Assembly: GCA_027073795.1 (NCBI GenBank)
Contig: JALTEW010000499.1
Span: forward strand, 1 to 14,922
From: a bacterium
GTDB lineage: Bacteria > Desulfobacterota > S145-22
Direction of reading: 5' to 3'
Length of the DNA stretch: 14,922 nucleotides
Shown here: piece after piece, positions 1 through 7,342 of the stretch
Layout: each line of letters opens with the position of its first letter
Numbering within the stretch: position 1 is the first letter of the stretch
Made by a program: the position numbers and the translations under genes
The notes under the pieces: generated by a model
Told to the model about the DNA's origin: nothing
Database searches by the model: none
The model's input: only the letters and a program-made list of their open reading frames with translations

Positions 1-310
1 CTTTTACATATTCCAAGTATTTCTCTCGGGTACTGAATTTCAAGGAATAATTACTGTATTCTTGGGGAGATACCTGGGGAGATACCTTTAAATCAGTTTC
101 ATTAGACAATGAAAGCTGCAGAAACCCCCTGCTTTGATAGACCTTTGGCATCAGGAAAGTTATCACTCCGGCAAGAACCATGCAAATCAGCATGCCCGAT
201 ATGATGAAAGTCTTTCTTTTCCAAAGAACCTTTAAAATATCTACCAGGTCAATTTCATCTTCATAATTCGTTTTTGTTTTCGCTTCGGCCTCAATATTCT
301 GTTTTTCCAT
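1..310 (-). CDS. Wzz-type polysaccharide chain-length regulator, N-terminal part (runs off the window)
   Basis: The first 103 codons are present and the gene continues past base 1. Residues 17-33 form the cytoplasmic lead-in typical of Wzz/chain-length determinant proteins (acidic EDEIDLVDILKVLWKRK), followed by a hydrophobic membrane segment at about 34-54 and the start of the periplasmic domain (PKVYQSRGFLQLS). Such proteins sit in the inner membrane and set the length of O-antigen or exopolysaccharide chains. The ATG is preceded by a strong ribosome site (AAAGGGGTG). A promoter and a leader of about 110 nt lie upstream. The periplasmic part carries an in-frame VSPQVSPQ duplication caused by a 12-bp tandem repeat. 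Whether a C-terminal BY-kinase domain follows cannot be seen. Confidence 0.85.
   Translation of the reverse strand, partial: MEKQNIEAEAKTKTNYEDEIDLVDILKVLWKRKTFIISGMLICMVLAGVITFLMPKVYQSRGFLQLSLSNETDLKVSPQVSPQEYSNYSLKFSTREKYLEYVK
63..86. repeat. 12-bp perfect tandem duplication inside the Wzz gene
   Basis: TGGGGAGATACC occurs twice back to back (63-74 and 75-86). It is in frame and duplicates the residues VSPQ, so it changes protein length by four residues without breaking it. It may be a recent slippage product. Confidence 0.8.
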
Positions 311-343
311 TTTAGTTCACCCCTTTCAAGTCAAAAATCGCGT

Positions 344-354
344 AGGCTACCACC
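344..354 (-). promoter_or_regulatory. ops-like element in the leader of the Wzz gene
   Basis: On the minus strand this reads GGTGGTAGCCT, one mismatch (position 3) from the enterobacterial ops core GGCGGTAGCNT, the site that recruits the NusG paralogue RfaH to polysaccharide operons. It lies in the transcribed leader between the predicted promoter and the Wzz start, where an ops element would work. Just upstream on the transcript is a small hairpin (357-372, stem TTCCGT/ACGGAA). Chance similarity is possible, and no RfaH/NusG-like gene is in the window. Confidence 0.35.
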
Positions 355-425
355 CCTTCCGTTTTAACGGAATTACGATGTTCCTTTAAATTGGACTTTC
401 CCGAGCCAACCACGAGCTGATACAT

Positions 426-453
426 AAAATATCATAGCGTTAAGGGGCGTCAA
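426..453 (-). promoter_or_regulatory. Predicted sigma-70-type promoter of the Wzz gene
   Basis: Reading on the minus strand, a -35 box TTGACG (448-453) is separated by 16 bp from a -10 box TATTTT (426-431). Transcription would begin near 419, giving a leader of about 110 nt. The call rests on box matches and position only. Confidence 0.5.
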
Positions 454-522
454 GAAAAAAACGGGCAAGTGGGACAGGCAGGGTAAACTGAGGACCCCAG
501 TTGAATGGATTGAGCTAAACAT

Positions 523-813
523 TTAACCTTTATTTACCTTTAAAATCCCAGGATGAGCTTCCGTATCTTTACGGTGAGCTTTTAAGTCTGCAGTAACTCC
601 ATCGATTTTTATGCCCAAGGTATCTATTTTTTTACTGTTTTGTTTTACCATTTGGTGGAGAGCATCAATCTTGAGACTATTTATTTCTATCTTTTCATTC
701 AACTGGTCGAACTTGATGCCAATCTTCTTATCCAGTGACGCATGCCCTTCCAAAACAAGATCAAATTTTTCCCGAATATCTTCAAGAAGAATTTCAAGAT
801 GCTCTTTTTGCAC
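523..813 (-). CDS. Small coiled-coil protein of unknown function (96 aa)
   Basis: Begins at a GTG (MQKEHLEILLEDI) with AAAGGA about nine bases upstream. The protein is hydrophilic, has no membrane segment or signal peptide, and shows heptad-like spacing throughout, including the repeated KID-x-L pattern (KIDALHQ, KIDTLGIKIDGV), so it is probably a helical, self-associating coiled coil. The tail HRKDTEAHPGILKV is not helical. I recognise no characterised family. It lies alone between rfbD and the Wzz gene with several hundred bases free on one side, so it probably has its own promoter; a TTGACA lies near 887-892 but no convincing -10 follows. Confidence 0.6.
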   Translation of the reverse strand: MQKEHLEILLEDIREKFDLVLEGHASLDKKIGIKFDQLNEKIEINSLKIDALHQMVKQNSKKIDTLGIKIDGVTADLKAHRKDTEAHPGILKVNKG

Positions 814-1183
814 TTTTCTATTTCCTTTTGTGTTGATAAAATTTCCGCACTAACCTATGCTTACGTACCATCTTTATTCTAAATCTGTCAAGCTGGGGCA
901 TTCTGACAAGATTAGGGTCGCATCTCAACATTTGACCAAAAAAGACAGGCAAAAGTCGATAAGCAAAGAAACCCGTGATGAGTAGAACAAAGGACTGAGA
1001 ACTGAGTTCAACATTCTAAGTTCAACATTCAATGTTCCAGATTCAAGGCTATAGATAAATTGGAGTCCCCCATTTTTTACAGTTTCACTTCGTAATTGAC
1101 TTAACTAGCTGATTATAAAAGACTCCCTTAATTTTTAAGAGAATTTTGTGGGATGTCCTGTACAGATAAGGGAAAATCAGGTC
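814..1183. other. Intergenic stretch with no gene
   Basis: About 370 bases between rfbD and the small coiled-coil gene. I see no coding frame, RNA gene or clear terminator. It holds the heptamer repeat at 1006-1047 and a TTGACA (minus strand, 887-892) that may belong to a weak promoter. Confidence 0.5.
1006..1047. repeat. Six tandem degenerate heptamers, (G/A)TTCNAN type
   Basis: The stretch divides exactly into six 7-bp units, for example GTTCAAC, ATTCTAA, ATTCAAT. They resemble the heptamers flanking the four-helix-bundle gene at 6.9-7.4 kb. Noncoding. Confidence 0.7.
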
Positions 1184-2056
1184 TCAACATCTGTTAAATT
1201 CCTTCAGGCAGTCTCTAAGAGCTACCCGCCAATGCATAGAAGTAATGTGGAGATCCTCCCATGTTTTTGAGCTGTCAAGGACGCTGTAGAAAGGCCGTGG
1301 AGCCTTCAAGGGGTATTGAGCTGAACGGATAGGATAAATGGGGATCACGTGGGAAATAAGCCCAAGGTGATATGCCTCTTCCTGGATTGCCATGGCAAAA
1401 TCATACCAGCTTGCAACACCGGCATCCGACCAGTGGTAGATGCCTTGAAGTTCAGGCCTGCTGACAAACTTCCATAGTGTTTCTGCCAATCCGCGCGCCC
1501 ATGTGGGGGCCCCGACCTGATCGTCCACCACGTTCAACTTGTCCCGCTCTTTGACAAGCCTTAAGATGGTTTTGACAAAGTTGTTGCCGTAGGAAGAATA
1601 AAGCCAAGAGGTTCTTATCACTACTGCCTTGCCTTTCGCAGTCCTTGTTACCTTACGTTCACCTTCAAGCTTGCTTTTTCCATAAGTTCCTGGGGGATAG
1701 GGGGTGTCATCCGGTTTATACGGAAAAGGTTGACGTCCGTCAAAAACAAAGTCTGTAGAGATATGGATAAAACGGGCGTTATGTTCCGTGGCAACCTTTG
1801 CAAGTATTCCCGCTCCTTCGGCATTAACTGCGAAGGCTTTGTCTGGTTCATCTTCGGCCCTATCCACCGCTGTGTAGGCCGCGGCGTTTATCACAACCTG
1901 AGGCTTAATGGCTGAAAAGGTTTTCTCTACCTTTTTGTGTTGGCAAATATCAAGGTCCTGCCTGGTTAAGGCTGCTACGTCCCACGATGTGGGAGCTGTT
2001 TTAACCAATTCCCTTCCAAGTTGTCCGTTGGCGCCGGTTATGAGAACCTTTTTCAT
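1184..2056 (-). CDS. rfbD: dTDP-4-dehydrorhamnose reductase
   Basis: Catalyses the last step of dTDP-L-rhamnose synthesis, reducing dTDP-4-keto-L-rhamnose with NAD(P)H in the cytoplasm. The 290 residues are the normal length for RmlD. Visible features are the N-terminal nucleotide-binding motif GANGQLG (8-14), the segment NAAAYTAVDRAEDE (57-70), STDFVFDG (100-107, usually STDYVFDG) and the catalytic YGKSK (Tyr125, Lys129). AAGGA lies just before the ATG. It is the third gene of a tight rfbA-rfbC-rfbD operon, starting five bases after the rfbC stop. No clear terminator is visible after it. Confidence 0.95.
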   Translation of the reverse strand: MKKVLITGANGQLGRELVKTAPTSWDVAALTRQDLDICQHKKVEKTFSAIKPQVVINAAAYTAVDRAEDEPDKAFAVNAEGAGILAKVATEHNARFIHISTDFVFDGRQPFPYKPDDTPYPPGTYGKSKLEGERKVTRTAKGKAVVIRTSWLYSSYGNNFVKTILRLVKERDKLNVVDDQVGAPTWARGLAETLWKFVSRPELQGIYHWSDAGVASWYDFAMAIQEEAYHLGLISHVIPIYPIRSAQYPLKAPRPFYSVLDSSKTWEDLHITSMHWRVALRDCLKEFNRC

Positions 2057-2061
2057 ATCCT

Positions 2062-2610
2062 TCAGGGATAAACCTCGGCTTTTTCGAAGGGAATTCCCGC
2101 CTTGTCTTTTTCAGACAGTACTAAAGGGAACCCCGGCTTAAGAGGCCAATTGATGGCAAGGTCTTTATCGTTCCAAAGGATCGTGCGTTCATACTCGGGC
2201 GCATAAAAATCTGTACACTTGTAAGTAAATTCAGCAGCTTCAGTAAGTACGTAAAACCCATGGGCAAATCCAGGTGGAACCCAAATCTGGTGCTTATTTT
2301 CCGCAGAAAGGTGGAGCCCCACCCACTGGCCAAAGGTGGGAGAGCTTTTTCTTATATCCACGGCTACGTCAAAGACCTCTCCTGCAATGACCCGCACCAA
2401 TTTGCCCTGAGGTTGTCTGATTTGATAATGCAACCCCCTTAACGTCCCCCGAACGGATTTGCTGTGATTGTCCTGTACAAAATTTGCCGTAATCCCTGCC
2501 CGGGCAAACTTCCTTTTCTCCCATGTTTCCATGAAAAAGCCACGGCTGTCTGTGAACACTTCTGGCTCAATGATTATTACACCAGGCAATGAGGTGGATA
2601 TAAATTTCAT
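2062..2610 (-). CDS. rfbC: dTDP-4-dehydrorhamnose 3,5-epimerase
   Basis: Epimerises dTDP-4-keto-6-deoxy-D-glucose at C3 and C5 to the L-rhamno form, a cytoplasmic cupin enzyme. At 182 residues it has the usual RmlC length. The family signatures are present: FxDxRGFFMETW (19-30), QDNHSKSVRGTLRGLHYQ with the catalytic His61, VDIRKSSPTFGQW (84-96), PPGFAHGF (112-119) and YKCTDFY with the conserved Tyr130. It lies between rfbA and rfbD with five-base gaps on both sides, so the three are almost certainly co-transcribed. Confidence 0.96.
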   Translation of the reverse strand: MKFISTSLPGVIIIEPEVFTDSRGFFMETWEKRKFARAGITANFVQDNHSKSVRGTLRGLHYQIRQPQGKLVRVIAGEVFDVAVDIRKSSPTFGQWVGLHLSAENKHQIWVPPGFAHGFYVLTEAAEFTYKCTDFYAPEYERTILWNDKDLAINWPLKPGFPLVLSEKDKAGIPFEKAEVYP

Positions 2611-2615
2611 ATGCT

Positions 2616-3494
2616 TTATTTCTCTTCAATAATCTTCATAAGGTATTTTCCATAACCGTTCTGACCCATGGGCCTTGCCACCTTCACGAGTTGTGCCTGA
2701 TTGATGTAACCCATGCGGTAGGCAATTTCCTCAACACACCCTATTTTGAGGGCCTGCCTTTTTTCTATGGTTGCGATAAATTCTCCCGCTTCAAGCAGGC
2801 TTTCCGGTGTGCCTGTATCCAACCAAGCAAAGCCTCTTCCAAGCAATTCAACTTTTAGCTTTTTTTCTTTCAAATACGCCTGATTGACGCTTGTTATCTC
2901 AAGCTCCCCCCTTGCGGAAGGTTCCAGGCTTTTAGCTATTTCTACAACTTTGTTGTCATAAAAATAAAGTCCTGTAACGGCATAGTTTGATTTCGGGTTT
3001 TCGGGTTTTTCTTCAATGGACCAGACTGCACCTGATCTATCAAATGCTACAATTCCATACCTATGTGGATCACTTACATAGTAACCCAATACAACTGCTC
3101 CTCCCTTTACTTCAATGGTAGACTTTGCCCCCTTGAGAATTTCAGTCAAGCCATGACCATAAAATATGTTATCTCCCAATACAAGGCTGACACTGTCTTC
3201 TCCAATAAACTCTTCACCTACAATGAAGGCATCCGCTATGCCACGAGGGGATGGCTGAGAAGCATACTGTATTCGCAAACCCAGGTGAGACCCATCTGAA
3301 AAAAGTTCTTGGAATCTTGGTAGTTCCTTAGGGGTGGATATGATGAGAATATCTCTAATCTGTGCAAGCATCAAAACTGAAAGAGGATAATAAATCATTG
3401 GTTTGTCATAAACAGGTAAAAGCTGCTTTGTAACCGTCAATGTCGCTGGATAAAGGCGCGTAGCTTTACCCCCGGCAAGAATGATCCCCTTCAT
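2616..3494 (-). CDS. rfbA: Glucose-1-phosphate thymidylyltransferase
   Basis: Makes dTDP-glucose from glucose-1-phosphate and dTTP, the entry step to dTDP-L-rhamnose. The 292 residues match RmlA in length and motifs: [17 protein letters not shown] (23-39), [30 protein letters not shown] (about 106-116), [21 protein letters not shown] and [13 protein letters not shown]. One oddity is the nucleotide-binding loop, which reads GGKATRL (8-14) where RmlA nearly always has GGSGTRL. The rest is so typical that function is still expected. AAGGAGG lies at good distance before the ATG. First gene of the rfbACD operon; rfbB (the 4,6-dehydratase) is absent from the window and must lie elsewhere if the pathway is complete. 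Confidence 0.95.
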   Translation of the reverse strand: MKGIILAGGKATRLYPATLTVTKQLLPVYDKPMIYYPLSVLMLAQIRDILIISTPKELPRFQELFSDGSHLGLRIQYASQPSPRGIADAFIVGEEFIGEDSVSLVLGDNIFYGHGLTEILKGAKSTIEVKGGAVVLGYYVSDPHRYGIVAFDRSGAVWSIEEKPENPKSNYAVTGLYFYDNKVVEIAKSLEPSARGELEITSVNQAYLKEKKLKVELLGRGFAWLDTGTPESLLEAGEFIATIEKRQALKIGCVEEIAYRMGYINQAQLVKVARPMGQNGYGKYLMKIIEEK

Positions 3495-3517
3495 GAGTCC
3501 TCCTTACAAAGAACGGC

Positions 3518-3562
3518 CATCTGGTTGGCCTGGTCTATTTCGTTTGTTTGGTTGACGCGGTG
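3518..3562. repeat. Five tandem degenerate 9-bp units upstream of rfbA
   Basis: The stretch can be cut into 9-bp units mostly ending in GTT, such as CATCTGGTT, TATTTCGTT and TGTTTGGTT. The unit CATCTGGTT recurs exactly in the second nonamer tract at 9171-9215. It is noncoding and fills most of the gap between the coiled-coil gene and rfbA. Confidence 0.55.
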
Positions 3563-3602
3563 AAATCCACCTTTTTTGTTTATCCCTCTTTTTGGGGTAG
3601 GA

Positions 3603-4673
3603 TTATTGTTCTTTGGTCCCCTCTCCTTTTCTTGCCTGCTCAATCGCAATCTCTTTTACTGAGGAATAGGCTCCAAATTGAGCAGCCCCCTCAATCGCCT
3701 TGGAGGCTATCTGGCTTACACCTTCCATGGCCTTCATCTTCTCCTTTTTCAGTTCTGTAATCTCTTTTTCTTTTTCACTCAGGACACCTTCCAGGAACTC
3801 GATCTTTTGTTGAAACATCTTTTGTTCCCACTCCCGTTGCATCGAAATAACTTTAATCTCATGACCCATTTCCGTCTTGATTTCCTCAGCCTTCTTTTTT
3901 ACCGCGTTCTCAACTTCCTTCTGAAGTTGACCGGGAAAAGCGCCTACCTTTTCACGCAACTCTTTTAATTCCTCTTCTTTTTCCTTGATTTGTGCTTCGC
4001 GCCCTGAAAGTTCAGCCATGACACGCGCTTTGGTTTCCTCTATCTCTTTTTCTAATTGTCTCTTTTTCTCCAGATAGACATCTTCCTCCAGCTTACGTTG
4101 CTTATCACGATTATACAAGTATTCTTCTTCCTCTCTTTCCCATTCCTTTTTCTGCGCTGCCTTCATTTCCGCCCATTCTGTTTCGTGTTTCTCCTTTTCT
4201 CTTTCCCAGGCGGTTCTTGTCATTTTAATCTCTTCTTCAAGCTCTTTCTTCCTAGAAGAATACTCCTCTTCCATCGCCTGCTTTCTTTCCTCATAGGCCT
4301 CAGTAAGTTTAAAAAAGCTTTCCGTAGCGGCATCGATATCATAAAGTTCTTTCAAGCGCCGTTCCTGCACAGAAACCGCCTCATTGAGTTCTTGGAGCTT
4401 TTCAGATTGATGCGTCAACTTTTCCGTCAGGTCATTCAGGGTTTTGCCCAGTTGATTCCTCAGGGAAGAAACATCCTCGATAACGCCTTCTACCGTCGTC
4501 TTCTTGGCCGCCTCGACAGACTTCGATTCTCTCAGCTTTTCAGCCTCGGAGCGCCATTTCTGGGCTTCTTCCGCCTCTTTCGCCTTGACCTTGTAGGCAT
4601 CAAACAGTGCCGAATACTTGTCAATCAATTCCTTTTTTGTCATTTGTGATGTGATTTTGAATTCATCAGCCAT
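3603..4673 (-). CDS. Long coiled-coil protein of unknown function (356 aa)
   Basis: Extremely rich in Glu and Lys, with continuous heptad-like helix from about residue 30 to 320; no signal peptide, membrane segment or enzymatic motif is visible. Residues 1-14 (MADEFKITSQMTKK) form a short head, and the C-terminal 45 residues (GVSQIASKAIEGAAQFGAYSS) are small-residue-rich and less charged, perhaps a separate docking segment. The architecture suggests a structural or scaffold protein, but I do not recognise the family. The ATG follows a GGGGGGAG ribosome site. It lies just upstream of rfbA (gap 108 bp) and could be read through into rfbACD. The start region is nearly identical to the start of the broken ORF at 9936-10146. 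Confidence 0.8.
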   Translation of the reverse strand: MADEFKITSQMTKKELIDKYSALFDAYKVKAKEAEEAQKWRSEAEKLRESKSVEAAKKTTVEGVIEDVSSLRNQLGKTLNDLTEKLTHQSEKLQELNEAVSVQERRLKELYDIDAATESFFKLTEAYEERKQAMEEEYSSRKKELEEEIKMTRTAWEREKEKHETEWAEMKAAQKKEWEREEEEYLYNRDKQRKLEEDVYLEKKRQLEKEIEETKARVMAELSGREAQIKEKEEELKELREKVGAFPGQLQKEVENAVKKKAEEIKTEMGHEIKVISMQREWEQKMFQQKIEFLEGVLSEKEKEITELKKEKMKAMEGVSQIASKAIEGAAQFGAYSSVKEIAIEQARKGEGTKEQ

Positions 4674-4683
4674 GATTGTCTCC
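4631..4683 (-). repeat. 53-bp direct repeat, copy 1 (ribosome site and first 14 codons of the coiled-coil gene)
   Basis: Identical to 10103-10156 except that this copy has six A's (minus strand) where the other has seven. Homology stops abruptly on both sides: upstream after the GGAG of the ribosome site, downstream right after the A-run and following GG. The identity is at DNA level, so this is a duplicated block and not simply a conserved protein motif. Confidence 0.9.
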
Positions 4684-4703
4684 CCCCTTTGATATCGTTA
4701 ATG

Positions 4704-4990
4704 TTATGGCTCCATCCTGTCTGTTACTGCTTTTTTTACACTCCAATACATCCAGAAAGGAATCATCTTAATAAATCGAAACTCTTTCTTAACCATTCTC
4801 TGTTCGTTCTCATTGGTGATGACCCATCCTGTTTTTAAATTGTGATGTTCCATATTCAAGGTCGTGTAAAATCTTAATTTGGTCTTGCCAATCTTTAAGC
4901 TTTTGAATTTCATCGAAGAAAAGGTATATTTTTTTCTGGTTCATCCGGTTTTTGCGTACCTGAAGGGGATTGAAAGGAAGTGGACAACCA
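4704..4990 (-). pseudogene. Remnant of an AAA / DUF4143-type ATPase gene
   Basis: Two overlapping frames each encode a piece of the same kind of protein. The first (about 4990-4850) contains KKIYLFFDEIQKLKDWQDQI, the Walker B region of the AAA_14/DUF4143 ATPase family. The second (about 4860-4704) contains NLKTGWVITNENEQ and IKMIPFWMYW, resembling the C-terminal end of the same family. The P-loop, the middle part and a proper start are missing, and the two pieces are out of frame, so an internal deletion and frameshift are likely. The fragment lies directly after the cysNC stop. Intact members are about 370-420 residues and often behave as accessory or mobile genes. The identification rests on remembered motif similarity. 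Confidence 0.6.
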
Positions 4991-4994
4991 GGTA

Positions 4995-6899
4995 TCATCT
5001 TATAACAATTTTCGGCATCAATTTTCCAAGAATGGTTTCCAACATTTCGTCTAAAGCAATTTCGCCGGTTTTTAACGTGATATCCGGCGATTCCGGTGGT
5101 TCGTAAGGTGAATCAATCCCGGTAACACCCTTAATTTCTCCTCTCTCCGCCTTGGTATAGATACCATGGGGATTCCTTTTTTTACAAGCCTCAAGGGGCG
5201 AATCGGCATAAATTTCCACAAAGCGGTCAGGACCGATCATCCTTCTGGCAAATTCTCTGTCCTCTTTAAAAGGGCTGACTGAGGTTACAATGGTTACGAT
5301 CCCGGCACGTTTAAAAAGGTTTGCAACCTCGGCCAAACGCCTGGTTTGCTCTCTCCTTTCTTTCTCACTGAACCCCAGGTCTGAGCTTAACCCGAAACGA
5401 ATCGTTTCACCCTCCAACAGGTAAACCAAACTTCCCTCGTCAAAAAGCCGACGTTCCAAAGCGCGTGCCAAGGTCGTTTTCCCTGACCCGGGAAGCCCCG
5501 TAAACCATATCACTGCTCCCCGTTGCTGCAACTTTTCCTCTCTTTCTTCCGGGGTTACGAAACTACGTGCAGGGCTTACAAATCTACTTTTCAAGGTCCG
5601 CTTTTGATAAAACCGCCCAGATGTTTGTTCGCCTCCCGTTATGATACCACCACCTGATACGTCATACCCATCCAGAAGCACAAACCGCCCGGTTTCAGGA
5701 ATTTTTTTCACCAAATCAAATGCAATGGGACGTTTAGTTTTAACAGTAATTTCAGCAACGTCATTTTTTTTAACTTCAGACTTTTCACTGTATTCTTCAA
5801 GGGTTACGGCATCAATCACCCGGTTTATTGTAAAAATTTCACAATCAAGCTCCTGTGTGGTAAGTTTCAGACGGTAAGTCCCCCCTACCTTTAAAGGCTT
5901 TTGCCCCATCCAGAAAATACTGGCGTTAAAAACCGTTCCAACATGTGGTCTGTTTTCTTTATGTGTAATCAGCATGCCCCGTTCAATAAAAAGCGGGTCT
6001 TCTATCGTTACCCCAACCGACTCTCCAGCAACTGCCTTGGTCCCATCTTTCCGGCTTGCCCATCTTTCAATGGTTTTCACCTTAGATGTTTCACCCGTTG
6101 GCCAGAAGTAAATAGGGTCACCTTTTCTCAACATTCCACTCTCAATCCTCCCGGCAATAATCCTCCTTTCATCAAACTTATAGACATCCTGAACGGGAAA
6201 CCTGAGTGAGTGATCATCATGTGATTCTGCATTATGAAATGTATCGAGGGCTTCCAATACTGTCTTACCACGATACCATTTCATTCTGTCAGAAATCTCT
6301 GCCACATTATCGCCCATTTTGGCCGATACAGGGATAAACGTCCGTGACCGAAGGTCAATTTCCATTAAAAAAGAACGGTATTCCTTCTCAATTCTCAGAA
6401 AACGCTCCTCAGAAAATCCGACAAGGTCCATTTTATTTACGATGACAATCAGTTCCCTGATACCAAGAAGGCTTAAAATATATCCGTGTCGGCGACTCTG
6501 TTCCCGTATGCCTTCCTCCGCATCAATCAAAAGAAGCGCTACATCCGCACTGGCGGCACCACTAACCATGTTCTTCAGAAATTCCTTATGCCCCGGGGCA
6601 TCGATGATGATATAATTCCTTTTTTTTGTTCTGAAAGGAATCTGAGTGGTATCAATCGTTACACCCTGTTCTTGCTCTTCTTCAAGGGCATCAAGCAGAA
6701 AGGCATACTCAAATGGCTTGCCCCTCTGCTCGCAATATTTTTTAACCGCATCAAGCTTTCCTTCCAGCAAACTGTGGGTGTCGGCCAGAAGTCGGCCGAT
6801 GAGGGTGGATTTGCCGTGGTCGACGTGGCCTACGATGACGAGGCGGAGGGGGAGTTGTGGATGGGAGGAAGTGGCATTAAACTGTTGTTGCATGGGCAT
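4995..6899 (-). CDS. cysNC: Bifunctional sulfate adenylyltransferase subunit 1 / APS kinase (CysN-CysC fusion)
   Basis: The N-terminal part (about 18-440) is the GTPase subunit of ATP sulfurylase, which drives APS formation together with CysD. It shows GHVDHGKS (24-31), DAPGH (100-104) and NKMD (155-158), then EF-Tu-like beta-barrel domains. The C-terminal part (about 455-634) is APS kinase, with [12 protein letters not shown] (P-loop 468-475), SPFKEDR and [12 protein letters not shown]. Its substrate motif is [10 protein letters not shown] (about 495-504), where the family normally has LDGDNVRHGL, so both acidic positions are Glu. I chose the ATG at 6899 because AAAGGA sits just before it; a longer TTG-started form to 6920 is possible. 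It is separated from cysD by the inserted four-helix-bundle gene. Confidence 0.94.
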   Translation of the reverse strand: MPMQQQFNATSSHPQLPLRLVIVGHVDHGKSTLIGRLLADTHSLLEGKLDAVKKYCEQRGKPFEYAFLLDALEEEQEQGVTIDTTQIPFRTKKRNYIIIDAPGHKEFLKNMVSGAASADVALLLIDAEEGIREQSRRHGYILSLLGIRELIVIVNKMDLVGFSEERFLRIEKEYRSFLMEIDLRSRTFIPVSAKMGDNVAEISDRMKWYRGKTVLEALDTFHNAESHDDHSLRFPVQDVYKFDERRIIAGRIESGMLRKGDPIYFWPTGETSKVKTIERWASRKDGTKAVAGESVGVTIEDPLFIERGMLITHKENRPHVGTVFNASIFWMGQKPLKVGGTYRLKLTTQELDCEIFTINRVIDAVTLEEYSEKSEVKKNDVAEITVKTKRPIAFDLVKKIPETGRFVLLDGYDVSGGGIITGGEQTSGRFYQKRTLKSRFVSPARSFVTPEEREEKLQQRGAVIWFTGLPGSGKTTLARALERRLFDEGSLVYLLEGETIRFGLSSDLGFSEKERREQTRRLAEVANLFKRAGIVTIVTSVSPFKEDREFARRMIGPDRFVEIYADSPLEACKKRNPHGIYTKAERGEIKGVTGIDSPYEPPESPDITLKTGEIALDEMLETILGKLMPKIVIR

Positions 6900-6914
6900 T
6901 GGTGTCCTTTGTGA

Positions 6915-6966
6915 GTTCAAGGTTCAGGGTTCTAAGTTCTAAGTTCAAAGTTCAAAGTTCAATGTT
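6915..6966. repeat. Seven tandem GTTCNAN heptamers between cysNC and the four-helix-bundle gene
   Basis: The tract divides without gaps into 7-bp units from 6915, for example GTTCAAG, GTTCTAA (twice) and GTTCAAA (twice), ending GTTCAAT-GTT. Its last 19 bases are one arm of the inverted repeat whose other arm lies at 7357-7375. The outer end comes within a few bases of the cysNC ribosome site; the inner end includes the stop codon of the four-helix-bundle gene. Confidence 0.85.
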
Positions 6967-7330
6967 ATCTTTTTCGATCTGTACTTTTTAGATAACGGAT
7001 GAATCCATTTAAGAGGTTAGATATTTTTAAACATTGTTCAGAAATCTTTTTAAAAATTTGTTCATCAACATAGCCAATATCTAAAGCAGCATAACTCAGA
7101 CTTTTCACTTCTGAAACCGAACCTCTTGAGATTACCAAGTACCGAATAAACTCTTTATTACTTCCCCTATCGAATCCTTCTGATATGTTAGACATAACAG
7201 AAATAGCGGCTCGTTGAATTTGGTCTCTGAATCCATAATCTTTTATGTCTTGGAAACTGCTGTAAATATCTTTTACGAGTTTTCTTGCCTCCTTCCAAGC
7301 CTCAATGTCTTCAAATTTTTCTATCTTCAT
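6965..7330 (-). CDS. Four-helix-bundle protein (S23 / rRNA intervening-sequence family)
   Basis: The 121 residues match the family first found in 23S rRNA intervening sequences. It opens with FEDIEAWKEARKLVKDIY (6-23) and has the hallmark DYGFRDQIQRAAISVMSNISEGFDRGS (about 31-57), then FIRYLVISRGSVSEVKSLSYAALDIGYVDE. Members are small all-helical, basic-patched proteins forming pentameric or similar bundles; Avd of diversity-generating retroelements is a relative. The function of stand-alone members is unknown. No reverse transcriptase or template repeat is seen here, and the gene is not inside an rRNA. No clear Shine-Dalgarno precedes the ATG. It interrupts the cys operon and is flanked by inverted heptamer repeats. 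Confidence 0.88.
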   Translation of the reverse strand: MKIEKFEDIEAWKEARKLVKDIYSSFQDIKDYGFRDQIQRAAISVMSNISEGFDRGSNKEFIRYLVISRGSVSEVKSLSYAALDIGYVDEQIFKKISEQCLKISNLLNGFIRYLKSTDRKR

Positions 7331-7342
7331 TCTTTTTTTCTT

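Noticed and set aside
311..420. Cyclic-di-GMP (GEMM) riboswitch in the Wzz leader
   Set aside because: Only a GGTAGC string resembles its 3' part; the conserved GACGCAAAGCC core and receptor are absent.
1062..1128. GGAGTC/GACTCC inverted pair downstream of rfbD as a terminator
   Set aside because: Six pairs across a loop of more than 40 bases with no T-run in the right place is not convincing.
3559..3578. Intrinsic terminator (GGTG/CACC stem followed by T6)
   Set aside because: It would work only on the plus strand, where no gene ends, and the stem is just four pairs.
4056..4649. Long plus-strand open frame opposite the coiled-coil gene
   Set aside because: It is the antisense shadow of the Glu/Lys-rich gene: its Phe/Leu-rich translation mirrors the opposite-strand codons and it has no family signature.
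6486..6914. Plus-strand open frame of 142 codons opposite cysNC
   Set aside because: It lies wholly opposite the highly conserved GTPase domain and has no recognisable protein features.
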